DNA of 64,000 nucleotides. It comes from Anastatus disparis. Lineage: Eukaryota; Arthropoda; Insecta; Hymenoptera; Eupelmidae. The DNA lies in contig JAFFSR010000220.1 in the NCBI GenBank assembly GCA_017163975.1, forward strand, positions 17,812,001-17,876,000. Reading direction: 5' to 3'. The notes below the pieces were generated by a model. It made no database searches. It had not been told where the DNA came from and saw only the letters and a list, made by a program, of their open reading frames with translations. Both the position numbers and the translations under genes were made by a program. Of the stretch, positions 1 to 11,487 are shown one piece after another. Numbering within the stretch: the stretch's first letter is position 1; each line of letters opens with the position of its first letter.

Positions 1-604
1 ACCAATATTTCTCAAATTTATGGAGATTCCCATATCCAGACAAAGTTCGGCGCACGCACGAATCCAGAACGGTTGACCTTAAAAATTTTCTCTTTCTCGA
101 TTCACACCAAAAATTTAAAAAAAAAAGGGTATTTTTTTTACAATTGGCCAGAAAACGGCCCTTACACGAATTAGTTTAGCGTTGATAAAGTAAAATATTT
201 ACTTTATCCATTGACTTTTGATTCTTTCATTTTATTTGATATATCAATCATATGCATTAAAAAAAATAAATTTAAAGCTTTTTTTTTAAATAAAAAAAAA
301 TTTAGGATGTAAGGTAATTGTTGCCTTAAAGTAATAATATGTGCAATAAAATTTCTTTTGATTATATTTTTATTTTTATTAAATATATAGTCGATTGCAC
401 AAATATAATATAATATTCCTAGTGTAATATAAAAAATTCATTATATTTACAAGTTCATATTGTCCTTAAGTTTAGTATATACACAAAAAAGCACATAAAT
501 AATTTTACATATAATTTTACATTTCAATAACTAATGTACATATTTTCTTAAATTTCTTATTGCAATATAGACATATTCATTTTACTTGTTATTTAACAAT
601 TCAA
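1..604. other. AT-rich flank, no gene seen
   Basis: No open reading frame, RNA gene or convincing repeat is visible. The 3' flank of the minus-strand ankyrin gene (stop at 605) must lie here, and several T-rich stretches could carry its polyadenylation signal, but I cannot choose one. Confidence 0.4.
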
Positions 605-1849
605 CTATCGGAAAGCTTCAACTAAATTTTGCATGTCTTCGATTTCTAAAAGGTCTAATATTTTATATGTAGCTACATGACCTACATTTATGCACGGTAT
701 AGCGTAGCTCAAACTTGAGCATGCAGCTTCGCGTAGTTTTCTTTCTTCGGTAGCTTCATTAAAATGTCTCCATAATATTTCACTATAAATTGGAAACTCA
801 GATGTAATTTCGGATTTATTCTCAAATACTCTTAAAATGTTTTTATTATAAACAGATTTTGATAGCTCCTGAATATTCTTCGCAACAAAGTCGTAATACG
901 TCAGGTAAGTTGAAATTTTCTTTTTCTTTAATAAAACAACTTCTTTTAAATATTGTTTGTAATATGAACTTAATACATTGTTTTCGTCATTTAATTTCAA
1001 ACGATTGATATTAGCGTAATGACACTCGTGTTCTTTCAGCGCCATAAACCGTAATATTTCTTCTAAACCATCTTTTGATTCCACTGATATTCCATGATCT
1101 AAAACTGTTTGACTGCGATAAATAACTTCAGCACAATCAGCATCATTTCTAAAAAGTTCTTCGATCATCCGATGTTGTTCTTCCGTTCCAACTGAATAAA
1201 CTGGTCCTTTTTCCAATTTCATCGCTATTGTGTAAAGTGGTGGCCACGAATTTTCTTCTTGAGCATTTGGTTTAGCTCCTTCCCGTAATAAAGTTTTGAT
1301 GCACTCTACTGATGTTGCAAAATGAAGAGGACTAAACCCCTCTCGCTCTGTGAATTTATTCACATCTGCACCTCTTGATATAAGCGTTCGTATCCCATCA
1401 AAATCATTTGATTTTACAGTATGATGCAATGCAGTATATCCAGCATAATCGGTATGTTCCACATTTACATTTCCATAGAATAATTTTTTAAGATCTTCCG
1501 GATATTCTTCAAATTTTTTAATGCCAATATGATGAATGGATATTTTTGCTTTATATTGCAAAAGAATTTTAATAATATTAAAGTCATTTGATGCAACAGC
1601 TAAATCATATGGTCTCTCTCCAAAATGATTTACTATATCCACTTCAGCATCAGACTGTAGTAATAATTCAACTATTTTAAAATTTTTTAACAAGACAGCA
1701 TAATGCAATGGGCTATTGCCATCTAAATCAACTTCATTAATATTACTAGTCTTCTGTGATAAATTCATAGAAACCTGATAATTTTGATTGGTGACAGCGT
1801 TGATTAAAATGGGACTGCTTGTAATGCTTCTAAAGTTTTGTTGTTCCAT
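605..1849 (-). CDS. Ankyrin-repeat protein with PRANC-like C-terminus
   Basis: Uninterrupted 414-residue reading frame starting at an ATG in good context (TAAAATGG). Ankyrin repeats are visible at about residues 43-72 (NSPLHYAV...IVELLL), 76-105, 136-165 (GYTALHHTV...GADVN), 170-197 (GFSPLHFA...GAKPN) and a weaker one near 200-240. A 130-residue helical spacer follows. The last 45 residues contain IPCINVGHVATYKILDLLE and then EDMQNLV, which resembles the PRANC/F-box-like module known from poxviruses, Wolbachia and parasitoid wasps. In poxvirus members that module recruits SCF ubiquitin ligase; a similar role here is inference. The absence of introns fits acquisition by lateral transfer or retroposition. 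The ankyrin call is secure; the PRANC call is a pattern match by eye. Confidence 0.85.
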   Translation of the reverse strand: MEQQNFRSITSSPILINAVTNQNYQVSMNLSQKTSNINEVDLDGNSPLHYAVLLKNFKIVELLLQSDAEVDIVNHFGERPYDLAVASNDFNIIKILLQYKAKISIHHIGIKKFEEYPEDLKKLFYGNVNVEHTDYAGYTALHHTVKSNDFDGIRTLISRGADVNKFTEREGFSPLHFATSVECIKTLLREGAKPNAQEENSWPPLYTIAMKLEKGPVYSVGTEEQHRMIEELFRNDADCAEVIYRSQTVLDHGISVESKDGLEEILRFMALKEHECHYANINRLKLNDENNVLSSYYKQYLKEVVLLKKKKISTYLTYYDFVAKNIQELSKSVYNKNILRVFENKSEITSEFPIYSEILWRHFNEATEERKLREAACSSLSYAIPCINVGHVATYKILDLLEIEDMQNLVEAFR

Positions 1850-2330
1850 TTTAGTTATGACAAGAATCTTGAATTCAATGTTTTCACTAGTATAGTTTAT
1901 GAGAAACTAAATAATTTGATGCTACAAATATCGTTTAAATAGTAATATACCTGCACCCAAAATATGTACCTACTTAAAAAATGGATTAAGAGACAATAAA
2001 GATTCATAATAATCTCATACATATAATGGACAAATTACTTTCTAGAAAATAGTTAATTACTATAGAAGATGATTTAATCCAATGCTTGTTTCACCCCTTT
2101 TCTTCAAGCGATTAATTAAATCCTTTTAAAGTATTTACTACGCATACTTATGCCGAAATGTATTAAGTCCATTTTCACTTAATTCTATTATTACTTACTT
2201 AGTTTATTTTCTTGCCATAGTTTTTTTAATAAGTTGATAATGGATAATTTTTGTTTAAAAATATTTATTATCTATTTACATATACATGCCCTAAATTGAT
2301 TGATTTTAAATTTTATTTAACATTGCTGTA
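1850..2330. other. Intergenic, upstream of ankyrin gene
   Basis: AT-rich sequence that must hold the promoter of the ankyrin gene. I see no clear TATA element and nothing coding. Confidence 0.35.
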
Positions 2331-2334
2331 TTTA

Positions 2335-2510
2335 TGCTATTTTATGCTATCATTGCAATGCAAATTAGCAGCGTAGGTTTGTTTGTGAACAAAGCGCGCA
2401 TGTATCGATACAGGAGTGTTTGCATAAATCGGCCACCGAGAGCGGAGTTCGAACTCGGAACCTCGAGATTATGAATCCATCGCTCTTCAGAGTAAATCAT
2501 TGGGATCTCA
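2335..2510 (-). repeat. tRNA-derived SINE-like fragment
   Basis: Read on the minus strand, a GC-rich island contains a B-box-like segment (GAGTTCGAACTCC, plus positions 2444-2456) preceded by GGATTCATAATCTCGAGG, which looks like a CAT-anticodon loop and variable arm. The 5' arm is poorly conserved and I cannot fold a complete cloverleaf. A degenerate tRNA-headed SINE is therefore likelier than a functional tRNA gene. Confidence 0.4.
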
Positions 2511-2922
2511 TATATGTCCTACATTATACTAATTAAATTTTTTAAATGAATGTCGATTATTCATACCTAATCAGACTAAAATAAATTTATGTATTTTGTA
2601 TTTTTAGAATTGAAAATATTTTCAAATTTTTATATTATAACTATAATTTCTATTAAAATATTTGATGATTAAAAAAATTAAGAATAATTTAAAACATTTC
2701 TTGAATTTAAATTAAATTCTTTTTTGCATATTCTTATAAATATACAGGTTCAAAATATTGATGAACGAAAAATGAATCCATTTACGTAATTTTTTATACT
2801 AATTTATTCTAATGAATTAATATTTAAGTAAATATTCAAATAAATGTTAACTTACAAATGTTTGAAATATAAAAAATTTTTCAATGTAAAAATTATTAAA
2901 AATGAAGGTGATGTAAAATGGA

Positions 2923-3257
2923 ACTACACCTGTACTCACAGACTATCTTTTAATTTTATTACAAAATTTTTTAAAAAGAAATACATTAGCTTGTAGTATG
3001 TACAATGAAGATTATTTAGTTCAATTTTTTAATAAATTTATTCATTAGTTATTGAGAATTTGAGGTTCCAATATTATTTATCAAAAGTTTTTTATTTAGT
3101 ACCAGAAATCCAAATATCTTAAAAACTAGTAAATGAATTTATTTGTAAACTTAACTGAATAATCATCATGGTACGTTCTACAAGCTAATGCATTTCTTTT
3201 CTGAAAACTCAGCAGCAAAATGGAAAGACAGTTAATATTTATGAGTACAGCTGTAGT
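2923..3257. mobile_element. Palindromic MITE, about 335 bp
   Basis: The ends match in inverted orientation (CTACACCTGTACTCA on the left, TGAGTACAGCTGTAG on the right). The arms stay complementary further in: GAAATACATTAGCTTGTAG near 2980 pairs with CTACAAGCTAATGCATTTC near 3180. No coding capacity. The superfamily is not clear because no target duplication stands out. Confidence 0.7.
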
Positions 3258-3364
3258 GTTTGTTTTATATCTCCTTTAAGAAATTATTTGATATTTTTTT
3301 CATTTGATTTCATTTTATAACACTCAATACTTTCAATGAAAAAATGAAAAAAATTTTCATTATT

Positions 3365-3610
3365 ATAAAAATATTTTTTTTAACCCTCGGTGCCGAAAAT
3401 ATGTGTTTCTCGTCCCTTGGGTTAAAAAATATTTTCGCCATACCCTGTCCGAAAGCACAACTTTCTTCCCGGCACCGAAAAACAAAAGTTGTATTTTCGA
3501 CCCGGGTATGGCGAAAAATAACATACACACCACGAGAGGTAAAATAGCAACCCCATAGCACATGTTTGCGAACCTCGCCTCCGGCTCGGGTCGCAATTTA
3601 CATGTGCTAG
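3365..3610. mobile_element. Nested inverted-repeat elements
   Basis: At least two hairpins are stacked here. One runs from 3430 to 3520 with ends TATTTTCGCCATACCC and GGGTATGGCGAAAAATA. The other is a small hairpin at 3556-3609 with ends TAGCACATG and CATGTGCTA enclosing CCTCGCCTCCGGCTCGG. A relative of the first lies at 51148-51241, and the GC-rich core of the second recurs near 44650. Open frames that cross this block are repeat translations. Confidence 0.6.
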
Positions 3611-4189
3611 TGACTCTTTCATTATTATTTAAAATTATTTATATACTGAATTTTTAAATAATAATTTAATTAGTTAGTCAAGAAAGCAGAATAGCAGGAT
3701 CATTCTTCTATAAAAAAAATTTTTTGGCAATATTTACAGTTTTATAAATGGTTTTATCTGAAAAAGAAATCGTGATCCAGGACTAATTTTTACAAATTTA
3801 TAACAAAATAGAAACAATAATAAAAAGTTAATTTCGTCATAGTGATTTTATTACTTCGAAATACTCATTAATTTTCAAATTATCTGAACTATTATTTTCA
3901 ATACTTTATTTACATTATTTTTGAAATTCCCTCTATTTGTCACTTTAGACATTAATGATGAGCGCTCATGAGTAATACTCGTGTACAATTATGAATGCGT
4001 GGGTGTGAGAGTATTAATGTGTTTTTCTATTGATTATTTTAACAGTACAGCATAATCAAATCGCTGTCTTTTTTCCTTTTTGCTATTCTTTAACCTGGTA
4101 TTTAAGCTTTAAATATTATATTTTAGTATAAATGCTTATAAAAATCATAAAATTATGTAATATTTTATGACTTTACTAATATGTACATG

Positions 4190-4411
4190 CAGGGAGACCG
4201 GGGTAAAACCAAATACTTTAAGAAATTCTTTTACCTTTGACAAAGTCAACTCTAGGTCAACACATTGATATACAAATCATATACTAAATAAATATAAAAT
4301 CATTTTCAAAGTAATCATGTAGCTATTATATACTTTGCAATAGTACTAGCCGAATAATTGAACTTTTGAATATTACCCCAATATACGGTTTTACCCCAGT
4401 TTTCCGTACTT
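4190..4411. mobile_element. Short MITE with GGGGTAAAACC ends
   Basis: Inverted ends GGGAGACCGGGGTAAAACC at 4191 and GGTTTTACCCCAGTTTTCCG near 4388 bound about 220 bp of AT-rich non-coding sequence. It lies about 35 bp past the donor side of the orphan P450 first exon, where an intron would otherwise continue. Confidence 0.6.
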
Positions 4412-4445
4412 AGATTATACTTTTATGATAAAATACTTCTCTGAC

Positions 4446-4632
4446 CTAGAGGACTTTTTCCTCGAATGAATGGCAATAGATTTCCAACTATTAAAGTTGG
4501 TTCTTCATATGGTATTCCTTTTCTCTTCCAATATCCAAAAACAATGTATTTGAGATATAAATACAGAATTGTAATTAGTATTGTGAACCAAAAAAGTTTT
4601 GATGTTAACACTAGCTCTTGTAAAACAAACAT
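4446..4632 (-). pseudogene. Orphan first exon of a CYP6-like P450
   Basis: This 187-bp open exon has exactly the length of exon 1 in the tandem P450 genes at 29.5, 34.6 and 40.6 kb. It encodes the membrane anchor (LFWFTILITILYLYLKYIVF), the basic linker WKRKGIPYEEP and the NLLPF...SPLG end, finishing in the same split glycine codon. A GT follows (GTCAGAGAAG), a poor donor. No exon 2-6 sequence follows on the minus strand down to the ankyrin gene, so it cannot make a P450. It is a relic of a lost array member or a partial duplication. Confidence 0.8.
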
Positions 4633-6089
4633 TTTTAGAAGAGCTTTATATTTTTAACATTTTATTTTAATAAAATCAAGGATTTCAAAAAATTGCACAA
4701 TTTATAATATTTAATTGATATGTATACAATGGCTAGCTGCAATTGATCAACTGAAATTATAAGGAATAATTATACAATGTATTGCAGAAACAATGCGTTT
4801 TAATAGATATCTATCGTAATACTATTTTTCACTTTTTTTCCTCGTTTACAAATTACACTAAAAATTATCTAAGATTGTCTATAGTCATCTTTAACATAAA
4901 GAGTCTCTATGATGCTGCATATTTCACTGCATTTTTTATTATTAAGCTTGATAGTTATTGAATTCGGCTTAAATAAGAAACATATTAATTCTATTATTTT
5001 ATTATTCACTTCGAGCATATAGTACTGGAGGTAGCATTCAATGCACTAAGAGTGTGGTCAGTACAAATGATACTACGACTATATCGGAGGGAACACTATA
5101 GCAGATTCCTCGATAATCCTATCTTCGTCGGCAAAGTAGATTCCTCGATGATTTTATTTACATGCCACAATTATTCATTATGAAATTTTCAAGTGCCCAA
5201 AGAGACTTTTTTAGAAATTGGGTGTCTAGGAAGACTTTAACAAATTCTAATATTTTTTTAAATTCTTAAAAATGACTCAGATAAATTGCCGCTACTGAAA
5301 AAATATTAATCTTACTAGAGCACGGTTGTATTAGAAGGCAATATCACTTGTCCACTTAGTCGGCGATTTCTTATAATCTACGCGGCACCTGTTGAAAATA
5401 ATTTTATTTGTTGTATTTTACATTTCATTGAGCTTTTTAATTTCATAATTATTGTTTAAATTTTATATGTACAAGATACGTTTTTTTATTTTGAATACCT
5501 TGAAATTTTTGCGGTAATTAAATTTTAAATATGATAACGTGAACAAGGTGGGCGATAATGAACGAATATTCTTAGTGATACAAAGTATTTCAATAATAAT
5601 GAGTTTAATAAAAAAATTATTATTTGTAAATATTAAAAAGTGAAAATATCAAAGATCTTTTATCTTTTTGCTTTTTATTACAATTTATTTTTTGTCTATG
5701 TATCTTAAAGTTTCATGTAAAGTTGATTCAAATGCAATAGATAAGTTGTTAAATTTATCTTTCAATACACTTTATCTTAACACTGATCAGTGATTACAGC
5801 TCTTTTTTTTGGAAAACTTTTTATCGAAAAATCTTTAATGATTCGTGTTTAATATTATTCGAGAAAATAAAAATGTGATTGATAATAGAGGCAGTACTGT
5901 CAGTTAACAAAAGGATCGAAAAATGTAATTTGCAATTACGTTAATGACATAGATAGAATTTAATTGATTTCTCTCTTGCCGCTGAAAATAATTATGAAAG
6001 CAAAATTATCAACACATATCATTTAAATATCAATTAAATTAACAAATGAAAATAATAATGTTGTCCTTTATTATAATCTTTTTACATTT
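4633..6089. other. AT-rich spacer between P450 relics
   Basis: No coding region or defined repeat is supported. A slightly more GC-rich stretch around 5030-5170 repeats the phrase AGATTCCTCGAT but has no reading frame. Confidence 0.35.
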
Positions 6090-7091
6090 TACTACTTGGA
6101 GATCAAATCTTTTATTTTAATTATATTGTCATTCTCTAAAATATCATTGACTACTGCTAAAAGTTCATCACCTATGGTTTTCATTAAAGGAAACATGAGC
6201 TTTAATTTTTCAGACGTAAAAGCAAGCTTGAGCTTTAATCGTAATCTCTTCCATTCGTTACCGCCAAGAAAAACTAAATTATCATGGATTGACCTTTCTA
6301 TCCATGCTACACGATCGATTTTGAAAATTTTGAAACTCTTTTCTAAGTACGCAACGCATCAGCTCAGGATCATTAATCATTAACACAGGTCTATTTAACA
6401 TGTATATACCATGTCAGGTATATACCATGATAAGGATGTTTAAAAAATTTTTCATAATATTCTTTCACTGCTTGACCTGAAAAAATTAGTTTTTTCGCAG
6501 TTAAGTTAATTGAAAAAAAATCTAATTGATTTAATTGATTCCAAGAATGTATACCAGCGTCAAAACATGATACGTACTATAATCGCTTCCTCATAGAGTT
6601 AACTTTATGATTGCAAAAAAAAGTAGTTATGATGTTACAAAACCAGTAAACGTCTGTGCGTGTATCTGTGACTAGTAGTGGTTTTGTTTATTAAACACTT
6701 TCCATTTTTTTAAAAGAAAAATGAATCAAATCATAATTTATTTACTCATATACTTATTTATAATTGACAACACTGTTTGTATTAACATTACAATAACAAT
6801 CTCCTTTTTTATGTAGAAAAATATAATTTTTTATAGTTTTAATTTTAAAAAAAGTTGAAATGTTGTCACCGAAAAATGCATTGTGCATAATTCTCTAAAA
6901 AAAATTTAGAATAGTACATATATTTAGTACATTAACACATTTCTCATACCTATAGATTTTTTTCCTAAAATATATTCCTTTTCTCTTCCAATAACCAAAT
7001 ACAAGGTACTTTAGACATAAATATATACTTATAACTAGTAACGTGAATAAAAAATCATTGTATTTATAACCACTTTTAACTATTCAAACAT
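6090..7091 (-). pseudogene. Decayed CYP6-like P450 fragment (exons 1-2)
   Basis: Exon 2 homology runs from about 6473 down to 6094 and includes KHPYHGIY, MINDPEL, KEFQNF, NEWKRLRLKL and LMFPLMKTIGDELL. The reading is broken by a tandem duplication of GGTATATACCATG near 6405-6430, stops after the VNP motif, and loss of the GT donor at its end. Exon 1 homology at 6960-7091 keeps the anchor and FGYWKRKGI but has a stop after MFE and lacks the following PHEEPTLIFGN segment. Exons 3-6 are absent. It is a clear pseudogene, evidently older than the orphan exon at 4446. Confidence 0.85.
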
Positions 7092-9283
7092 TGCAAAATT
7101 TATACTTTAAGCTTTATTTGTTGTACAGCTGTTAGTAATGTTAATAAAAATTATAGAAACTTAACAATCTATATCACTTTTTATCCTACACTTATCTTGA
7201 ACTTATCGCTGTATTATTTTTTGATGCATTGAATGTATCAGTGTATAGTTGATAATTAATTATTTTACTTGACATTAGAATGTTTACGTGAACGTATATT
7301 TATGATTTATACTTATTCTAGTATGGGAGTAATTATGTAGTAAATTAAAAAAAAAAGTTCTGCAATCATAATGAAATAAAATTTATTTTTTACTTCGTAA
7401 ATTTCTTATTTAATAGATTAATTTCACTTTTGATTTTGAAAATTTTAAAATTCAACGTTGTATTTAGATTAAATTTAACTTTACGAAAATGAAAAAAGAA
7501 AAAGCAGAATTTACCATTATTAGCTAATATGTGCACGTGTGAGTTTCAAAAACTTGCGAGCATTAGAAGCGTAAATCGATCATGAATTTTTTTTTCGATT
7601 TCTCAAGTCTTACTCACGCTTTGTTTTATTCTGTGCTTATAAAGTTTAAATACTTTCACTTTATTTAGCTCCTTTTTTGTAGCTCTTTAAGAAGATGCGC
7701 ATTTTAATTTTGCTTTTAAATGATATTTGTGCCCTTGAAACCATTTGTTTGAATAGACACTATTGCACAGTTGCTTAGTACATATATTAATTATAAGAAA
7801 ATGCTTTTGTATAAGTATAAATTTAATAAGTTTAAACTTAAAACAATGTAATAGCATAGAAATATTATACTTAAGACGACTATGGAGATTGAGATGAATT
7901 CAATTTCGTATTTTATACAAACTACACTTTTAGTTTATAAAATTTTAGGGATTATTAGGTTTTTGACTATTCTACAAATTTGATAAAATGGTGGGAAATT
8001 GAAAGATCTGTTAAATTTAATATATTAAAAGCATGTTCCGTAAACTAAGAAACAAAACCGAACCTAATCTCCGAAGTTGCTTTAATTAATTAATAAGTAA
8101 TTATATAGCAATTTTTTTGTTTATTGTTTTTTAACAGTACGGATTTAATACGGCGAATTTATATCACTCGAGCTATAATATAGTATGAGGTACTCGTGAC
8201 TTCAATGGCACATTATTTCACGGCGTTATATAATAGGTCATTTAAGCCACTTATATATTAACACATTATTCCATGTCCAAAAATATTTTTTATCAAAAAT
8301 GTGCTCATTACATTTGTGAAATTTAAAATTAATTTTAAATTGGTAAGTAAACATATTTAAAAAAAATTTTTTTAATCAATAATAAAATTAAGGTAATGAA
8401 AAAGAATAATAATAAATGAGTTATTAGCTTTTTTCGCATGATCAACAACTTGAGAAATAAATCAGTAACAATTCTCAATGCAGGTACTATTAAACTAAGC
8501 AATGAATAAAATATATAGTATCATAGTACAATTCATAATATCGTTTTTATTTATTTATTAAAGTATTAATTTACATTTAAATCGTAAATGCACTTATCAA
8601 GGGTAATCTTATTATTTGTTTATATTACAGAAAGTCTATTTACATATTTCACATTACACTCAATGGCAAAATATTAATTTACAATTAAATTACATTTGGA
8701 GTATAAAGATAATTTCTTCAAATACATTGGAAACAAAATTTGGTTTTTTTCTATAAGACTAGAAAAAACTAGTAACTGATGAAGGTTGTACGATATCAAC
8801 ATTTTTGCTAGCTAAAGCTACTATACAATTGGAAACATTTCATAATTCCTTACGCAAATTTTCATATTTTATTTTTAACCATTGCTTTCCGAGTATTATA
8901 GAAGCAGTAAAAGTTTTTATATGAAACTTTGATGCAGCTTTGAATTGCCTTCATTTTCTAGAAACCTGTAAATTTATATATTTAATTAAATATAATTGGC
9001 GATACATACAGCTATAATATAATTATGAATATTATATTGATTATTTTTATTTATCTTACTGTAAAATTTATTCACCCATTGCCTTTCATAGTAAAGCTGG
9101 GAAGAATTTTTGATGATGCCCTTGAATAAATTGAAATTTTATATCACAATATGACACGAGAATTCTGAGTGTGTGCCTCGAAAGTCTCAAGTGAATTTAA
9201 CTCTCAATATTTGTAATACTATCTGTTTAATTTATTAAACTTGAGAAAAATATTTGACCAAGTAAAAATAATTATTAATATTA
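7092..9283. other. AT-rich spacer, nothing supported
   Basis: No reading frame longer than background and no clear repeats. An AATAAA on the minus strand (plus 9231-9236) could be the polyadenylation signal of the coding region ending at 9284. Confidence 0.35.
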
Positions 9284-9751
9284 CTAATCCTTATAAATTC
9301 TAAAACGTCCTATTTGTATTGTCATTGAGGCCCTACAGTATTCTATTCTTATTAATTTTTTTGGATCACCAACACAAATATATATATTATGGATTGAAAA
9401 AAATTTATCCAATTCCCAATCGCTGTCGACCAAACTTTTCAATTCTTCTCTATATTTTTTGCGATCCTTGGCCTTTCGTGCTCTCATTTGATAAAATCTT
9501 TTTACAAACCAATGTGATCTTAGACTGGAATCTTCCTTCCAAGTATTAGTGAATACTAGTTTATTCGTCGGTTCAATTCCTCTATTATTATTAAATAAAT
9601 AATGAAGATTATAAATGTCTGTATCATTATTATTATATCCTTCCCAAAACAATTCGCTCCATCTTCTATAATAAGCCCTGAATCTTCTTTTGAGGGATAT
9701 ATTTCTAAAATGGTCTTTTAATATCATTGTTAAGAATCTTGAATAAATCAT
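9284..9751 (-). CDS. Unrecognised basic protein, 155 residues
   Basis: I do not recognise this protein. It is rich in Arg, Lys, Trp and Tyr: a basic N-terminal part (ISLKRRFRAYYRRWSELFW), a mixed middle, a Lys/Arg-rich helix (VKRFYQMRARKAKDRKKYRE) and a short beta-like C-terminal end. There is no signal peptide or membrane segment. A TTTATTTTCAG acceptor-like sequence lies about 35 bp upstream of the ATG, with a stop just before the ATG, so this may be the coding exon of a gene with an upstream non-coding exon. AATAAA follows about 50 bp after the stop. It could also be a host-gene or transposon fragment. Confidence 0.4.
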   Translation of the reverse strand: MIYSRFLTMILKDHFRNISLKRRFRAYYRRWSELFWEGYNNNDTDIYNLHYLFNNNRGIEPTNKLVFTNTWKEDSSLRSHWFVKRFYQMRARKAKDRKKYREELKSLVDSDWELDKFFSIHNIYICVGDPKKLIRIEYCRASMTIQIGRFRIYKD

Positions 9752-9863
9752 TTAAATTCCCAATAAGTTTACTGCTGAAAATAAACTTTTAAATTCTATT
9801 AAATTTCTGCTAAAAAGTAAATCTATAGTATTAAAAAAATGTTCATAAAATAATCCTTAAATA

Positions 9864-10699
9864 CCCCCTTTAAAAATGATTTCTATATAATCTTATATAA
9901 TTATGTATAGCTGTCACATATAATCATGTATAGACATACATAATCAAATACTTACTTCGTATAATTTATAATTTGATATGATTTTCATCATTTTACTGAT
10001 GAACTTATATAAACAAACCAATATTATTATATGTAATTATAAATAATTATATTTAAAGTTATTTATTAACATGAGTAGCTTTACATAATTAAGTATAATT
10101 AAGAATATAAGTTGTTTTAATGATGATCAATGAATCATATAAAATTATATATAATCATACGTAATGGCATCAAACAATTGGGTCTTTGCATGAAAAATTT
10201 TTTTTAATCCATTATATCCGTCATTTAGAAAAAGAAAAAATAAAAGACACGTATTTTTTCTTATATCATAAAATTGAGAACTCAAAGAGATACGGCAGTT
10301 AAAATTGTGTGACGTCACGGTTGTTTTAGCAATTGTGACGTCATGTACATTGGCGCTATATCTATATATATCAAAATTGTATTAATTTCTACTGGTTATA
10401 ATTTTTGCGATTCATCATATTTTAAAAAACAAAAAATACGGGTCTTTTATTTTTTCGTATTCTACTTGGCGGATATAATGCATTTCTTCATGCAAAGACC
10501 CAATTCTATAAATTTATATGGAATTATATATAAACATTTCTGAATTTATAGAACTATAAACAATTATATACAATCGTGCAGACTCTTAACATAGTATTAG
10601 TCGTATTTTATTATATAAGTTTATATAAGTTTATATATGATTATATATGATGCTATGTATAAGCATATGTAATCAAATATAAAAAATCATTTTGATGGG
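9864..10699. mobile_element. CCC-ended element with 10-bp tandem repeats
   Basis: TA lies on both sides (9862-9863 and 10700-10701). The ends are CCCCCTTTAAAAATGATTT and, inverted, CCCATCAAAATGATTTTTT. The body is made of degenerate 10-bp AT-rich units, for example TATATAAGTT twice followed by TATATATGAT twice near 10612-10650, and TATATAATCT, TATATAATTA, TGTATAGCTG near 9890. A second MITE (10176-10505) has inserted in the middle. No coding capacity. Confidence 0.6.
10176..10505. mobile_element. MITE carrying two CRE octamers
   Basis: Inverted ends AATTGGGTCTTTGCATGAA and TTCATGCAAAGACCCAATT are perfect over 19 bp and extend imperfectly inward (TTTTTTCTT...). The centre contains the palindromic cAMP-response-element consensus TGACGTCA twice, at 10310-10317 and 10336-10343, 26 bp apart. 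Non-coding and nested inside the 9864-10699 element. Confidence 0.75.
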
Positions 10700-10701
10700 T
10701 A

Positions 10702-11487
10702 TTTCTAATATTTTATAAATTCTTTGTAAACTCTGTAATTAACTTTCTGATTTATTCAGCATACAAAGAATTCTTTATGATTACTTTATGAACCAAAATG
10801 TCATATAAAAAGTCATCATTAAGAATTCTTTTTCGATATTTTCTGTTACAAAAATATGTTGAAATGGAATTTTTAATTTATCATTCATATATATAAACTT
10901 ACCAAGATTAATGCTTTCGAAGACTAATCGCTCTATAAGGTTGATAATTTTCGATTCCGAAGATTGTGAATAATTGAAATGAAAGAGAAAAATATTATCT
11001 TAAAAAAAGAAACTTGAAAATTCAGAATTGTGATTAATAAGAGTGATGATTTAGAAAATTTTCTTAATTTTTCGAAGATTGACGCTCTGAAGTACGTAAG
11101 TAAGGAGGTCCTAAATGCCACTATGTTCGTGGTCAAACTAACTGACGCACACGTACTGACAGCGCATAAGTCATTTAAAACATAAACACTGTGGTAGCTG
11201 CATTAAAAAAAACGATGGTGGCGCTGTTCTCTTAAATAGCGAAGAGCAAGGCTTACGATGTTCACACCTAAAGCATTGGTACTGTACTCCCAAATGAATG
11301 GTAGAAGAACGAGCCCTCTGTAGAGTTTTAATATATTCTGCATGGCACAAGCAACTTCGCCCAAAAATAGTGAGCAGTTTGCCTAAATACGGTGGCGGCG
11401 CTGCGATACTACTATTGGGTCAGCTAATCTCCCAGACTTTTTTCAGATTCTTATTTGATTATTTTCAGTAGGGAGACTATGTGTTAA
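10702..11487. other. Spacer without supported genes
   Basis: AT-rich sequence followed by a more GC-rich stretch (11130-11470) with two copies of a GGTGGCGCTG/GGCGGCGCTG phrase near 11218 and 11393. It may be an old repeat, but I cannot define ends. Confidence 0.3.

Noticed and set aside
2400..2510. Functional tRNA gene on the minus strand
   Set aside because: B-box and anticodon-like parts are present, but acceptor and D arms do not pair convincingly. Called as a SINE-like fragment.
3310..3622. Four overlapping short frames on both strands
   Set aside because: All lie in nested inverted repeats (3365-3610) and mirror each other.
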